Positions 24,623 to 33,796 of a stretch of DNA of 64,000 nt are shown one piece after another. The DNA is taken from positions 20,078 to 84,077 of the forward strand of contig QHUZ01000022.1 of assembly GCA_003223395.1 (NCBI GenBank), read 5' to 3'. Position numbers and translations under genes: made by a program. The first letter of the stretch is position 1. Each line of letters begins with the position of its first letter. Source of the stretch: Gemmatimonadota bacterium (GTDB lineage: Bacteria > Gemmatimonadota > Gemmatimonadetes > Gemmatimonadales > GWC2-71-9). The notes beneath the pieces were generated by a model that worked only from the letters and a program-made list of their open reading frames with translations, had not been told where the DNA came from and made no database searches.

Positions 24623-25918
24623 ATGTTTACGGCCCTTTCCGAGCAGCTGACCGGTGTTTTGAACCGGCTCAGGGGTCGCGGGGTGCTCTCGGAAAGCGAC
24701 GTCACCGACGCGCTGCGCGAAATTCGCCGCCACCTGCTCGAGGCGGACGTGAGTTTCGAGGTCACGCGAGGCTTCGTCGAGCGGGTGCGCGAGCGGGCCG
24801 TCGGCGCGCTGCAGGTCAAAGCCGTCAGTCCCGGCCAGCAAGTCGTCAAGCTGGTGCATGACGAGATTGCGACGCTGCTCGGCGGCACCAAGGCCGGCCT
24901 CGAATTCGCCTCCGTTGGTCCGACGGTCATTCTCCTCGTCGGGTTACAGGGATCGGGGAAGACCACCACCGCGGCCAAGCTCGCGCGACGGCTGAAGCTC
25001 GAGCAGAAGGCGCCGGCGCTGGTCGCGGCCGACATCTATCGGCCGGCGGCGGCTGAACAACTGCAGCAACTGGGTGCGCAAATCGGTGTCCCGGTGCTCG
25101 GGAAACGGGACACGGGAAACGTGGTCAAGCTGGTGCAAGACGCGTTGCGAGAGGCGGAATCGGCACGCGCACGGACGGTGATCGTCGATACGGCCGGCCG
25201 GCTACAGATCGACGCCGAGATGATGGATGAGCTGAAGGCGCTCAAGACGGCGGTGCCGCCGAAAGAAATACTGTTGGTCGCGGACGGGATGACGGGGCAG
25301 GACGCCGTAAAAATCGCGCGCGGGTTCCACGAGGGTGTCGGGCTCACGGGTGTGATCCTGACGAAGCTCGATGGCGATGCCCGCGGCGGTGCCGCGCTCT
25401 CGATTCACGGCGTGACCGGCGTGCCGATCAAGTACGTCGGCGTGGGCGAGAAGACCGACGCGCTCGAGCCGTTCGATCCTGGCCGGATGGCGGGGCGGAT
25501 TCTCGGGCAAGGTGACGTGGTCGCGCTGGTGGAGAAGGCGGCGGCGTCGGTCGATGCCGAAGCTGCCAAGCGCCTCGAGAAAAAGGTCCTGTCCAAGAAG
25601 GGTATGGACCTGCAGGATTTTCTGGTTGCGTTGAAGCAGATGCAGAACATGGGTCCGCTGAAGCAGGTGCTCGGATTGTTGCCGGGGATCAACGCGAAGG
25701 CGCTGCAGGGGGTGTCGATGGACGACAAGCGCCTGAAGCACGTGGAGGCGATCGTGCTCTCGATGACCCCCGCAGAGCGAGCCGATCCGAGCGTCTTGAA
25801 TGGCCAGCGCAAGCTGCGGATCGCCAAGGGGGCCGGGCGGCCCGTGCAGGAAGTCAATCGCCTGCTGGAACAGTTCCAGCAGATGCGCAAGATGGGAAAG
25901 TTCTTAAAAAGGATGTAG
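24623..25918 (+). CDS. ffh: Signal recognition particle protein Ffh (SRP54)
   Basis: 431-residue GTPase that binds 4.5S RNA and signal sequences and delivers ribosomes to FtsY at the membrane. The N domain (MFTALSEQLTGVLNRLRGRG) precedes the G domain with GLQGSGKTTTAAKLA (G1), ADIYRPAAAEQLQQLG, DTAGRLQIDAEMM (G3) and TKLDGDARGGAALS (G4). A methionine-rich M domain follows (MDLQDFLVALKQMQNMGPL). It sits 8 bp before rpsP, a classic arrangement. Length and motifs are normal. Confidence 0.97.
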   Translation: MFTALSEQLTGVLNRLRGRGVLSESDVTDALREIRRHLLEADVSFEVTRGFVERVRERAVGALQVKAVSPGQQVVKLVHDEIATLLGGTKAGLEFASVGPTVILLVGLQGSGKTTTAAKLARRLKLEQKAPALVAADIYRPAAAEQLQQLGAQIGVPVLGKRDTGNVVKLVQDALREAESARARTVIVDTAGRLQIDAEMMDELKALKTAVPPKEILLVADGMTGQDAVKIARGFHEGVGLTGVILTKLDGDARGGAALSIHGVTGVPIKYVGVGEKTDALEPFDPGRMAGRILGQGDVVALVEKAAASVDAEAAKRLEKKVLSKKGMDLQDFLVALKQMQNMGPLKQVLGLLPGINAKALQGVSMDDKRLKHVEAIVLSMTPAERADPSVLNGQRKLRIAKGAGRPVQEVNRLLEQFQQMRKMGKFLKRM

Positions 25919-25926
25919 GGAACGCT

Positions 25927-26202
25927 ATGGCAACTCGAATTCGGCTACGCCGCGTGGGACGCAAGGGACAGTCCTATTTCCGGATCGTCGTCGCGGACTC
26001 CAAGTCGCCGCGCGACGGCCGCTTTGTGGCCTTGATCGGCAACTACAACCCGCGCGCCAATCCCGCGGTGATCGACGTGAACGCCGAGCAGGCGCGGGCC
26101 TGGCTCGAGAAGGGCGCGATGCCGACCGATACGGTGCGCTCGCTCCTCAAGAAGGCCGGCGTACTAGGCACATCAGCACCGCCCGCGAAACCCGCCGCGT
26201 AG
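25927..26202 (+). CDS. rpsP: 30S ribosomal protein S16
   Basis: 91-residue small-subunit protein needed for 30S assembly. The N-terminus ATRIRLRRVGRKGQSYFRIVVADSKSPRDGRF and the region IGNYNPRANP are typical of S16. It is preceded by GGGAA at 5-8 nt from the ATG and follows ffh in the conserved ffh-rpsP-rimM-trmD-rplS block. Confidence 0.97.
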   Translation: MATRIRLRRVGRKGQSYFRIVVADSKSPRDGRFVALIGNYNPRANPAVIDVNAEQARAWLEKGAMPTDTVRSLLKKAGVLGTSAPPAKPAA

Positions 26203-26456
26203 TCGGGCGGCTGCGCAAGCCGCACGGCCAGCACGGGGAGGTGGCGGTGATCCCCCTCGTGGAGAATCCGGGGACGGTGTTCGTGCCGAAGGCGCGGGTG
26301 TACGTCCTGAACGAGGAGCGCACGGTGTTGGCGGGTCCGTTGGTCGTCGCGCGGCGCCGCTCCTATCATCGCGAATGGCTGCTCGGCTTCGAGGGCGTGA
26401 CCTCGCGGGCCGCGGTCGAAAGCTGGCGCGACCAGCTCGTGGCGGTGGACGAGTAG
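26172..26456 (+). CDS. rimM: Ribosome maturation factor RimM, N-terminal domain only, no canonical start codon
   Basis: The frame contains the RimM N-domain core VVGRLRKPHGQHGEVAVIPL from 26199, then VLNEERTVLAGPLVVARRRSYHREWLLGFEGVTSRAAVESW, and stops at 26456, 2 bp before trmD. RimM normally has about 170 residues with a C-terminal PRC-barrel; here only about 90 residues exist and the PRC-barrel is absent. No in-frame ATG, GTG or TTG occurs upstream of the conserved core: the first GTG (26241) would remove the GRxxKPHG motif. I set the start at the ATC of 26172 (inside rpsP) as a placeholder. A rare start, a frameshift from rpsP or a sequence error are alternatives. Confidence 0.65.
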   Translation: MSTARETRRVVGRLRKPHGQHGEVAVIPLVENPGTVFVPKARVYVLNEERTVLAGPLVVARRRSYHREWLLGFEGVTSRAAVESWRDQLVAVDE

Positions 26457-26458
26457 CG

Positions 26459-27139
26459 ATGCTGCGGGTCAAGGTGGTGACGCTGTTTCCGGATTGGTTC
26501 ACCGCGCCGCTGTCGTCGAGCATTTTGGGACGCGCCGCAGCAGCGGGACTGGTGAAATACCGCGTCGTGCAGCTGCGCGATTACACGCACGACAAGCACC
26601 ACACGGTGGATGACGCACCGTACGGTGGCGGCGCCGGGATGGTGCTCAAGCCGGAGCCGTTTTTCGAAGCGGCCCTGGACCTGAAAGCAAAGCCGCCGAT
26701 CGTACTCCTGTCGGCACGCGGACAGCTGTTCACGCATGAGATCGCCGTTCGCTATTCGCTGGGCAGTGAGTTGACGTTGCTGTGCGGGCATTACAAAGAC
26801 GTCGATCAGCGCGTTGCGGATGGGTTGGATGCGGAAGAGGTTTCGATCGGCGACTTCGTGCTGTCGGGCGGAGAGCCGGCGGCCCTGTGCGTCGTGGACG
26901 CGGTCGTCCGGCTGTTGCCCGGCGCGCTGGGGGACCACGAATCGGCGTCCAGCGATTCGCATTACGAGGGGCTGTTGGCGCCGCCCAGCTACACGCGGCC
27001 GCCCAGCTATCGCGGGCTCGAGGTGCCGGACGTATTGTTGAGTGGCGACCACGACAAGATTGCGGCATGGCGGGCGGCACAAGCCGAGCGCCTGACGCGC
27101 GAGCGGAGACCGGATTTATGGGCAAAGAACGACGACTAG
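26459..27139 (+). CDS. trmD: tRNA (guanine37-N1)-methyltransferase
   Basis: 226-residue SPOUT methyltransferase that makes m1G37 in tRNAs and prevents frameshifting. Motifs are [20 protein letters not shown] at the N-terminus, [31 protein letters not shown] and the trefoil-knot loop [21 protein letters not shown]. The C-terminal linker domain contains [22 protein letters not shown]. The ATG at 26459 follows the rimM stop by 2 bp; the open frame extends upstream only as a shadow of rimM. Confidence 0.97.
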   Translation: MLRVKVVTLFPDWFTAPLSSSILGRAAAAGLVKYRVVQLRDYTHDKHHTVDDAPYGGGAGMVLKPEPFFEAALDLKAKPPIVLLSARGQLFTHEIAVRYSLGSELTLLCGHYKDVDQRVADGLDAEEVSIGDFVLSGGEPAALCVVDAVVRLLPGALGDHESASSDSHYEGLLAPPSYTRPPSYRGLEVPDVLLSGDHDKIAAWRAAQAERLTRERRPDLWAKNDD

Positions 27140-27519
27140 AACAAGTGGCTATGGAGAATCTGAGAGACAACATCCCGGCCTTCGCTCCCGGCGATACGGT
27201 GCGCGTCATGGTGCGCGTGCGCGAGGGTGAGAAGGAGCGGCTTCAGGCGTTCGAGGGCATCTGCATTGCCCGGCGCGGCGGCGGCATCAACGAGACGTTC
27301 ACCGTCCGGAAGATTTCGGCGGGCGTGGGCGTCGAGCGAATCTTCCCGCTGCATGCGCCGGCGATCGCCGAGATCGGATTGATGCGCAAGGGTCGCGTGC
27401 GGCGCGCCAAGCTGTACTTCCTGCGCCGGCTGGCCGGCAAGGCCGCCCGGATCCGCGAGAAGCGCGGGATCACGGTCCCGACGGCCGGCACCGCCGAACA
27501 GGAGCCGACGCAGACGTGA
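27118..27519 (+). CDS. rplS: 50S ribosomal protein L19
   Basis: 133-residue large-subunit protein at the 30S-50S interface. After a short N-terminal helix ([18 protein letters not shown]) come the family signatures [20 protein letters not shown] and [21 protein letters not shown], with a basic C-terminus [20 protein letters not shown]. The ATG at 27118 fits the usual distance before the LRxDIP motif and overlaps trmD by 22 bp; an ATG at 27151 is a shorter alternative. Confidence 0.95.
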   Translation: MGKERRLEQVAMENLRDNIPAFAPGDTVRVMVRVREGEKERLQAFEGICIARRGGGINETFTVRKISAGVGVERIFPLHAPAIAEIGLMRKGRVRRAKLYFLRRLAGKAARIREKRGITVPTAGTAEQEPTQT

Positions 27520-28157
27520 GACACCGCCGCCCGTCGCTGACACGCGAGGCGGCGTTGTGGTGCGAAGGTCGGAGTATCGTCGCCGGAATCGATGAAGTCG
27601 GCCGCGGTCCACTGGCGGGTCCAGTGGTCGCCGCGGCCGTCGTATTTCCGATGGGCACCAAGCCGATCCGCGGGCTCGACGATTCGAAGGTGCTGACGGC
27701 GCTGCAGCGCCAGAAGTTCGTCCCGAAGATCCACGAGCGCGCGGCCGCGGTCGCGGTCGGCGCCGCGAGCGTGCGCGAGATCGACCGGCTCAACATTCGG
27801 CGCGCCTCGATTTTGGCGATGGCGCGCGCGCTCCACCGGCTGGGCATCGTCCCGGCCCACGTCCTCATCGACGGCCTGCCGTGTCCCGAGCTCGGCTGCG
27901 AGCACGAGGCGATCGTGGACGGTGACGCGCGGTGTCACTCGATCGCGGCGGCGTCGATCATCGCCAAGGTCCTGCGCGATGCCCTGATGGACCGGCTCGC
28001 CGCCCGCCATCCGGGCTATTGCTGGGAAACCAACAAGGGCTACGCGACGCCGGAGCACCTGGAGGCCATCCAGCGCCTCGGCCCCACGCGCCATCACCGC
28101 TATAGCTTCGAGCCCGTGGCGCAGATCGAGCTGCTAACGATTTCGGCTACGACGTAA
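27516..28157 (+). CDS. rnhB: Ribonuclease HII
   Basis: 213-residue endonuclease that removes ribonucleotides from DNA-RNA hybrids. The catalytic motif [20 protein letters not shown] provides the first Asp/Glu pair. Further Asp residues occur in [23 protein letters not shown] and [14 protein letters not shown], and the basic [21 protein letters not shown] stretch is typical. It starts with GTG in a GTGA overlap with rplS and ends 24 bp inside the convergent polX gene. Confidence 0.96.
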   Translation: MRHRRPSLTREAALWCEGRSIVAGIDEVGRGPLAGPVVAAAVVFPMGTKPIRGLDDSKVLTALQRQKFVPKIHERAAAVAVGAASVREIDRLNIRRASILAMARALHRLGIVPAHVLIDGLPCPELGCEHEAIVDGDARCHSIAAASIIAKVLRDALMDRLAARHPGYCWETNKGYATPEHLEAIQRLGPTRHHRYSFEPVAQIELLTISATT

Positions 28158-29870
28158 GCCCTTCAGGAATTCCGGCAGCGGCCGCGTGTTGAGGATGTCG
28201 GCCGCCGTCAGCCAGGCCCGCCGCGCCACGGCGACCGCAAACTTCATGAATCCCAGCTCGCGCGTGTTGTGTGCGTCCGTGGACAGTACGAACCGCACAC
28301 CGTGGGCCTTCGCCGCCGCGGCGAGCGTGTCCGGCAGGTCCATCCGTTCGCTCCCGTTGATCTCGAGCAGGCATTTGGCATTCGCCGCGGCTTTCGCCAC
28401 GACGTCGAAATCGAGCGGGTAGGAGGGCCGCTCCGGTACGATGCGGCCCGTCGGATGACCGATCGCGTCGACCCAGCGATTCTCGATGGCCCCGAGCAGG
28501 CGATCGGTGAGCTGCCGTTCCGTCTGCTTCAAGCCGTAGTGAATGGTCGCGACCACGTAGTCGGCTTCGGCGAGCAGGTCGTCCGGCAGGTCGAGTTTGC
28601 CGCTCTCGAGGATATCCATCTCGACGCTCTTCAAGACGCGAAAACCGCGCAGCCCCTTGTTGAGCGTGTCGATGGCTTTCCATTGCGCGCGGATCTCCTC
28701 GGGCGTCTGACCGGCCATCGACGTGCGCGGCGAATGATCGGTGATCGCGATGTACGCGTAGCCGAGCTTGCGCGCGGCCTCGATCATCTCGGCCAGCGTC
28801 GCCTTGCCGTCGCTGGCGTCGGTATGCATCTGCAGGTCGCCACGGATCTCCTGGAGCGTCACGAGCTGGGGCAGCTCGTGCGCCTTCGCGAGCGCGATTT
28901 CACCGCGGTTTTCGCGCATCTCCGGTGGAATCCAGTCGAGGCCGAGCGCGGCGTAGACGTCTTGCTCCGTCCGGCCTGAAATGCACGTCGATCCGCGGAA
29001 CACGCCGTACTCGTTGAGCTTGAGCTTCTTGGCCTGCGCGATCTTGCGCAGCTCGATGTTGTGCGCCTGCGACCCCGTGAAGTACTGCATCGCGGCGCCG
29101 AAGCAGGGCGGCTCGACGACGCGCAAATCGACCTGCAGGCCGCTGGAAAGCCGCACGGTTGCACGGGTGTCGCCTTGCGCGGCGACCTGCGTGACCTCGC
29201 TGAACTTCCCAAAGCGCTGGATGACCGTGGCGGCCTTGGCCGGGGCACAGGTGACCACAATGTCGAGGTCGCCGATCGTTTCCTTGCGGCGCCGAAAGCT
29301 GCCGGCCACGTCGATCTCGTCTATGGCGGCCCCTCCGCCGGCCTTCAGGTACTCCACGATCGCCCGCGCATATTGCTCGGCTTCGTGCAACACCATGCGC
29401 TTTTGCGCCGTGGTCGCCGTGTCGGCGACGCCTTCGCGGATCTTCTCGAGCAGCTTGGGACCAAAGCCCGGCAGCTTCGCGATCAGCCCTTTTTCGAGGG
29501 CGTCTTTGAGATCCGCGACGCTGTTCACCTTCAGCTGCTCGTGAAACAGCTTGACCCGCTTGGGACCGAGGCCGGAGATGCGCAGCAGGTCGAGGAGGCC
29601 GGGCGGTAACGTCGCCACGAGCTGTTGGCGCTGGGGCAGGGTGCCGGTTTCCACCAACGCGGTGATTTCTTTCGCGATGCCGCCCCCGATCCCCGGCAGC
29701 TCGGTGATGTCGAACTCACCTCCCGACACGAGCTCGGCGATGGGATCGGGGTGATCCGCGACGGTGCGAGCGGCATTGCGGTAGGCGCGCACCTTGAACG
29801 GATTGCCCGCCGAGATCTCGAGCAGATCGGCGACGTCACTGAGGAGGCGGGCGATTTCTGCGTTCTGCAT
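28134..29870 (-). CDS. polX: Family X DNA polymerase / 3'-5' exonuclease PolX
   Basis: 578-residue repair polymerase. Helix-hairpin-helix motifs (ELPGIGGGIAKEI, ISGLGPKRVKLFHEQL, LPGFGPKLLEKI) bind DNA in the N-terminal 8-kDa-like and fingers regions. The catalytic DxD is in GSFRRRKETIGDLDIVV, with the third Asp in LQVDLRVV. A C-terminal PHP phosphoesterase domain (LQMHTDASDGKATLAEM, AITDHS, EMDIL, STDAHN) supplies 3'-5' exonuclease and related activity. Length and order match bacterial PolX such as that of B. subtilis. The C-terminus overlaps rnhB convergently. Confidence 0.96.
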   Translation of the reverse strand: MQNAEIARLLSDVADLLEISAGNPFKVRAYRNAARTVADHPDPIAELVSGGEFDITELPGIGGGIAKEITALVETGTLPQRQQLVATLPPGLLDLLRISGLGPKRVKLFHEQLKVNSVADLKDALEKGLIAKLPGFGPKLLEKIREGVADTATTAQKRMVLHEAEQYARAIVEYLKAGGGAAIDEIDVAGSFRRRKETIGDLDIVVTCAPAKAATVIQRFGKFSEVTQVAAQGDTRATVRLSSGLQVDLRVVEPPCFGAAMQYFTGSQAHNIELRKIAQAKKLKLNEYGVFRGSTCISGRTEQDVYAALGLDWIPPEMRENRGEIALAKAHELPQLVTLQEIRGDLQMHTDASDGKATLAEMIEAARKLGYAYIAITDHSPRTSMAGQTPEEIRAQWKAIDTLNKGLRGFRVLKSVEMDILESGKLDLPDDLLAEADYVVATIHYGLKQTERQLTDRLLGAIENRWVDAIGHPTGRIVPERPSYPLDFDVVAKAAANAKCLLEINGSERMDLPDTLAAAAKAHGVRFVLSTDAHNTRELGFMKFAVAVARRAWLTAADILNTRPLPEFLKGLRRSRNR

Positions 29871-29887
29871 CGCTTGAAAGGTAAGCC

Positions 29888-29916
29888 TTGCGGAGGTTCC
29901 TCACGGGTGATACGCT
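29888..29916 (+). promoter_or_regulatory. Candidate sigma70-type promoter for the Oar-like receptor gene
   Basis: TTGCGG (29888-29893) and TACGCT (29911-29916) are separated by 17 bp in the 89-bp divergent gap, 44 bp before the receptor ATG. Spacing is ideal but both hexamers are only partial matches, so this is a suggestion. Confidence 0.35.
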
Positions 29917-29959
29917 AGCCGTCCCGAAACATCCTTCCCATCCCGTCGGAGGCAGAAGC

Positions 29960-32900
29960 ATGGTGCGCAAGCTCCTCGGGCCGGTGGTATTGGCTCTCGC
30001 ATTCCCCGTCTTACTGACTGCGCAGTCGCAGGCGACGACAGGCGTCATCCGCGGCACGGTGACCGATCCCTCGGGCACACCGGTCGCGGGCGCTACGGTC
30101 GTGCTGCGCGAGTCACAAACCGGCTTCCAGCGCCAGGTGTCCACCAGCGAGCGCGGCATTTTCATCGCGCCCCTCATGCCCCTCGGGACGTACGATGTCA
30201 GCGCCCGGGCCGTCGGCTTCGGCGAGGCGCGGCGCAGCAGCGTCCGCCTGGGCGTCGGTGAGACTGTGAACCTGAACCTGCCGCTCGCGGCGGTGCAGTT
30301 GCAGGCGGTGGTCATCGAGGCGACGCAGCCGGTCGTGGACGCGACCAAGGTGGAGAACTCCACCCGTCTGCCGGACGCGGCGGTCTCGCGCCTCCCCAAC
30401 AACGGGCGCAACTATTTGAACCTGACGCTGCTCACACCCAACGTGGCGATCGTGCAGGGTCCGGACGGCGACGAGCTGTCGATCGGCGGGCAGAAGGGCA
30501 TCCACAACAACGTTTCGGTGGACGGCGCCGACTTCAACAATCCGTTCTTCGGTGAGCAGCGCGGCGGCCAGCGCCCGCCGTTCACGTTCAATCTCGATGC
30601 GGTGCAGGAAATCGTGGTCACGTCCTCCGGCGCCAACGCCGAGTTCGGCCGTTCCTCCGGCGGGTTCGTGAACGTGGTGACCAAGTCCGGGACGAACACC
30701 CTCCACGGCTCGGTCCACTATTATGGAAAGGACGGCGCGCTGTCCGGTCAGCCGCACCATGCGGGTGTGACCCTCCAGACGCCCGATTTCACCCAGCACC
30801 AATTCGGCTTCACGCTCGGCGGGCCGATCAAACGCGATCGCGCCTTCTTCTTCGTAGCGTACGACCAGCAGATCTACGACGAGACGAAACAGACGAATCC
30901 CAACCGGATCGCGGCGCCGCTGCGCGCGTGGATGGATACGGCGTTCGGTGCGGCGCTCCGCGGCGACTACGGGTCGATCGCCCGCACCAACAATGCGCGC
31001 GCGCTGCTGGCGAAGTTGGACTTCCGGCTCTCCGACAAGCACAACGCGTCGCTCAAGTACAACTACACCTGGTCGGAGCAAGCCAACGGCACGTTCGACG
31101 TAGACAGCTGGGGCCGCAGCGCCAACGGGCTGGAACAGGATCACTCCAACGCCGTCAACGGCAGTCTCATGTCGTATTTGACGCCGCGTCTGCAGAACGA
31201 GTTCCGGTTCCAGTACTCACGAGAGGATCGACCGCGGCCGTACGACGGCCCGCGCAGCAGCCTGTTGGGCCCGGATCCCACGGGGACCGGCCAGCGTCCG
31301 TTCCCGGATGTCGCGATGGATTTCGTGGGCGGTTATCGGTTCGGGATGCCGTTCTTCCTGCCGGTCGCTTATTACGACACGCGTGTCCAGCTGCTCGACA
31401 ACATCTCGATTGCCAAAGGGGCCCACCTCTTCAAGCTGGGTGGCGAGTACAATCGCGTGAACTCGGTGCAGACGTTCATCGGCTTTGCGAACAGTCGCTA
31501 CATCTTCAGCTCGGTGAACGGGTTCCTCAATTACGTCGCGAACGCGAATTACGTGGAGTGCCCCAACGGAAGCAGCAACACGACCGGCGGAAGCACGCCG
31601 TGTGGTACGACTGCCGGCGGCGCTCCGATCCTCCCCAGTGGCCCGGTCCTGCTGTATCTCCAGCAGGCGGGAGTGAACCGCTCGGTGCGCGACGCGGGCA
31701 CGCAGAGCATTCCGCAAACGGAGCTCGACTTCTACATCCAGGACACCTGGAAGCCGAATCCGAACTGGACGTTCGATTACGGCCTGCGTTGGTCGGCGCA
31801 GCTGGAGCCCAGCATTTTGTCACCGACGGATTCGACGGCGTACCATGCGCTGTACGGGACGACAGCCACGAATGCCAAGGGCACGTTCGCGTTCCCGTCC
31901 GACGGCACGATCCCGTCGGATAAAAAGATGATCCAGCCGCGCGTCGGCATCGCCTGGGATCCCCGGGGTGATGGTCGCCAGGTATTCCGGGCCAGCGCCG
32001 GCCTGTACTACGCTCGGATTCCCGGGTTGAACCTGGCATCGACGCGCTCCACGGACGGCTATCGGGGCGTGACGCTGTTCGGTTCGAGCGGCACCATCCC
32101 GTTCGGGTTGCCGGCGCCGGCGTTCCCGAACCTGTTCCCGTCGACCATCCCGCTGAGCGCGGTGTTCAACCCATCGGTGTTCGTATTCGACAAGAACTTC
32201 CGCAATCCGCGTACCCTCAACGTGACCGTGGGATACGAAAAGGAGGTCGCGGCGGATCTGGGACTCATGTTGTCGTTCACGCACGCCCACACCGATTTCG
32301 TGAGCCGGTTCATCAATCGGAACGACTCGCTGTTCGGCGTGGTCAACGCCGGCCCGTTCGCCGGCATCGGCACGCTCACCACCGTGGAGGCGAGCGCCAA
32401 GTCCACGTACAATGGCTTCACGATCGGCCTCAAACGGGTGCGCGATCCGAACTTTCAGTTCCAGGTCAACTACACGCTGTCATTCGACAAGTCGGACGAT
32501 GACAACGAGCGCGATCCGTTCACGTTCCGCTACGCCCGCGCCGACAACCTGGCGCCGGAGTACGGCTGGAGCGATCGCGATCAGCGGCACCGCTTCAACG
32601 GCTGGATGATCGCGCACATCGGCGGTGGGATCTTCCTCAACAACCGGCTGAGCATCTACTCGGCGCAGCCGACCTCGGCGAGCTGCGGGCCGAGCCCGCT
32701 CAGTCCGTTCGCTCCCCCCAAGGGGCAGCGGGCCACATCGGCGGCCGATCGGAACTGCTTGGATGGCACCGTGCTTCAGCGCAACACGCTGCGCAAGGAC
32801 AACAGCTACTTCTCGTGGGACGTGGGCCTGACGTGGCCGTTCAGCGTCGGCAAAGGCCGCGTCGAGCTCGTGGCGCAGATGTTCAACGTTCTTGGCTCGG

Positions 32901-33013
32901 AGAACTTCCGGGATCCGGCCGCGACGAGCCTGCTGTTCAACTTCGACGGCACGCTGCGCAGCGGCCTCGGGGATCCGCAGCAAACGCAAATCGGCCTTCA
33001 CTGGGTGTTCTAA
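29960..33013 (+). CDS. Oar-like TonB-dependent outer-membrane receptor with carboxypeptidase-regulatory-like domain
   Basis: 1017 residues. The ATG at 29960 has GGAGG 7 nt upstream and gives a clean signal peptide (LLGPVVLALAFPVLLTAQSQA). Residues about 28-110 form a carboxypeptidase-regulatory-like beta-sandwich (GVIRGTVTDPSGTPVAGATV). Next is a plug-like region (RLPNNGRNYLNLTLLTPN, VDGADFNNPFFGEQ, EIVVTSSGANAEFGRSSGGF, VNVVTKSGTN), then a large beta-barrel ending in Phe (QTQIGLHWVF). The layout matches the Oar/TonB-like receptors common in Bacteroidota, Acidobacteriota and Gemmatimonadota. The ligand is unknown; no partner lipoprotein gene adjoins it. It is followed by a clear intrinsic terminator. 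Confidence 0.88.
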   Translation: MVRKLLGPVVLALAFPVLLTAQSQATTGVIRGTVTDPSGTPVAGATVVLRESQTGFQRQVSTSERGIFIAPLMPLGTYDVSARAVGFGEARRSSVRLGVGETVNLNLPLAAVQLQAVVIEATQPVVDATKVENSTRLPDAAVSRLPNNGRNYLNLTLLTPNVAIVQGPDGDELSIGGQKGIHNNVSVDGADFNNPFFGEQRGGQRPPFTFNLDAVQEIVVTSSGANAEFGRSSGGFVNVVTKSGTNTLHGSVHYYGKDGALSGQPHHAGVTLQTPDFTQHQFGFTLGGPIKRDRAFFFVAYDQQIYDETKQTNPNRIAAPLRAWMDTAFGAALRGDYGSIARTNNARALLAKLDFRLSDKHNASLKYNYTWSEQANGTFDVDSWGRSANGLEQDHSNAVNGSLMSYLTPRLQNEFRFQYSREDRPRPYDGPRSSLLGPDPTGTGQRPFPDVAMDFVGGYRFGMPFFLPVAYYDTRVQLLDNISIAKGAHLFKLGGEYNRVNSVQTFIGFANSRYIFSSVNGFLNYVANANYVECPNGSSNTTGGSTPCGTTAGGAPILPSGPVLLYLQQAGVNRSVRDAGTQSIPQTELDFYIQDTWKPNPNWTFDYGLRWSAQLEPSILSPTDSTAYHALYGTTATNAKGTFAFPSDGTIPSDKKMIQPRVGIAWDPRGDGRQVFRASAGLYYARIPGLNLASTRSTDGYRGVTLFGSSGTIPFGLPAPAFPNLFPSTIPLSAVFNPSVFVFDKNFRNPRTLNVTVGYEKEVAADLGLMLSFTHAHTDFVSRFINRNDSLFGVVNAGPFAGIGTLTTVEASAKSTYNGFTIGLKRVRDPNFQFQVNYTLSFDKSDDDNERDPFTFRYARADNLAPEYGWSDRDQRHRFNGWMIAHIGGGIFLNNRLSIYSAQPTSASCGPSPLSPFAPPKGQRATSAADRNCLDGTVLQRNTLRKDNSYFSWDVGLTWPFSVGKGRVELVAQMFNVLGSENFRDPAATSLLFNFDGTLRSGLGDPQQTQIGLHWVF

Positions 33014-33033
33014 AACCTGGCGATGCTGATGGC

Positions 33034-33063
33034 AAGGGACGGTAGATGTTTACCGTCCCTTTT
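33034..33063 (+). terminator. Intrinsic terminator after the Oar-like receptor gene
   Basis: The 11-bp perfect stem AAGGGACGGTA (33034-33044) / TACCGTCCCTT (33051-33061) with a 6-nt loop runs into TTTGTCTTTC, starting 20 bp after the receptor stop. This is the clearest rho-independent terminator in the window. Confidence 0.85.
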
Positions 33064-33079
33064 GTCTTTCTGGCTGACC

Positions 33080-33160
33080 GGCGTCAAACAAGAGGCGTCT
33101 AAAAGAACGGCGTCAAAAGGAACTGCGTCAAAAAGAACTACGTCCAAGAGAAAACCGTAG
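33080..33160. repeat. Left array of degenerate 15-bp repeats (consensus GGCGTCAAAAAGAAC)
   Basis: GCGTC/ACGTC cores start at 33081, 33095, 33110, 33125 and 33140, with a decayed CCGTA at 33155, so the period is 14, 15, 15, 15, 15. Each core is followed by an A-rich AAAAAGAAC-like tail. The array lies between the receptor terminator and the stop of the four-helix-bundle gene, and the same unit occurs in reverse orientation on the other side of that gene. There are no unique spacers, so it is not CRISPR. Confidence 0.75.
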
Positions 33161-33170
33161 CCGGGGCGAA

Positions 33171-33539
33171 TCACCGATCGGGAGGGGGGAACCGATAGAG
33201 CCGATTGATCATCTTGAGAACCAGAATTGTGCGACTCTGCAATGAACGAATCGTCTTGCGCTGCTGTTCCGACCCAGGCTCGACAACGCGAAGTTGTGTC
33301 AATGTTTCTTGAGCCGAGCCCCGTGCGTGCAGGAGAAAGCGACGGAAGTCGGGAATGCTTCCTCGTCCACAGCCCTCCGAGATATTCGAACCGATTGAAA
33401 GGGAAGCGCGGACCAGCTGGTCACCCCGCGCGTATGCGCCCGGTCCGCGGAACTCCTTGGCGAGCGTGGCGCACTCTTTGGCGAGGTTTTGCGCCACCTG
33501 CATCACGCGAAGGGTCTTGGGGTTTGCGCGAAGGACCAT
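33171..33539 (-). CDS. Four-helix-bundle protein (S23/IVP family, Avd-like)
   Basis: 122 residues, helical throughout. The stretch VMQVAQNLAKECATLAKEF, then GDQLVRASLSIGSNISEGCGR and IPDFRRFLLHARGSAQETLTQL, are the signature of the four-helix-bundle family first named from intervening sequences in 23S rRNA genes. Avd, the accessory protein of diversity-generating retroelements, is a structural relative. Here it is not in an rRNA gene and no reverse transcriptase is in the window. The family is basic and oligomeric; its cellular role outside retroelements is unknown. The start is uncertain (ATG 33539 chosen; 33581 is an upstream alternative). It is bracketed by inverted repeat arrays, suggesting an element. 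Confidence 0.8.
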   Translation of the reverse strand: MVLRANPKTLRVMQVAQNLAKECATLAKEFRGPGAYARGDQLVRASLSIGSNISEGCGRGSIPDFRRFLLHARGSAQETLTQLRVVEPGSEQQRKTIRSLQSRTILVLKMINRLYRFPPPDR

Positions 33540-33604
33540 CACCGTGACTATGGTGCCGGCAGGGCATTGGTGTGTGATCAATTTCCCGCACGAATGGCCA
33601 TTTA

Positions 33605-33678
33605 GACGGTTTGCTTTTTGACGCCCTTCGTTTGACGCCTTTCTTTTTGACGGTGTTACCTTTGACGGGGTTATTGTT

Positions 33679-33683
<5 letters not shown>
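33605..33683. repeat. Right array of degenerate 15-bp repeats, inverted relative to the left array
   Basis: GACGC/GACGG cores start at 33605, 33620, 33634, 33649 and 33664 (period 15, 14, 15, 15). The next in-phase position, 33679, is GAGGC, the first bases of the tRNA-Lys gene. Read on the minus strand the unit is GGCGTCAAAAAGAAA-like, matching the left array. The two arrays together could pair into a long imperfect stem around the four-helix-bundle gene. Confidence 0.75.
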
Positions 33684-33751
<68 letters not shown>

Positions 33752-33796
33752 TCTAGGCCCTGTTGTCCGGACGGCAACCGAGGCAGATTTCCGGAC

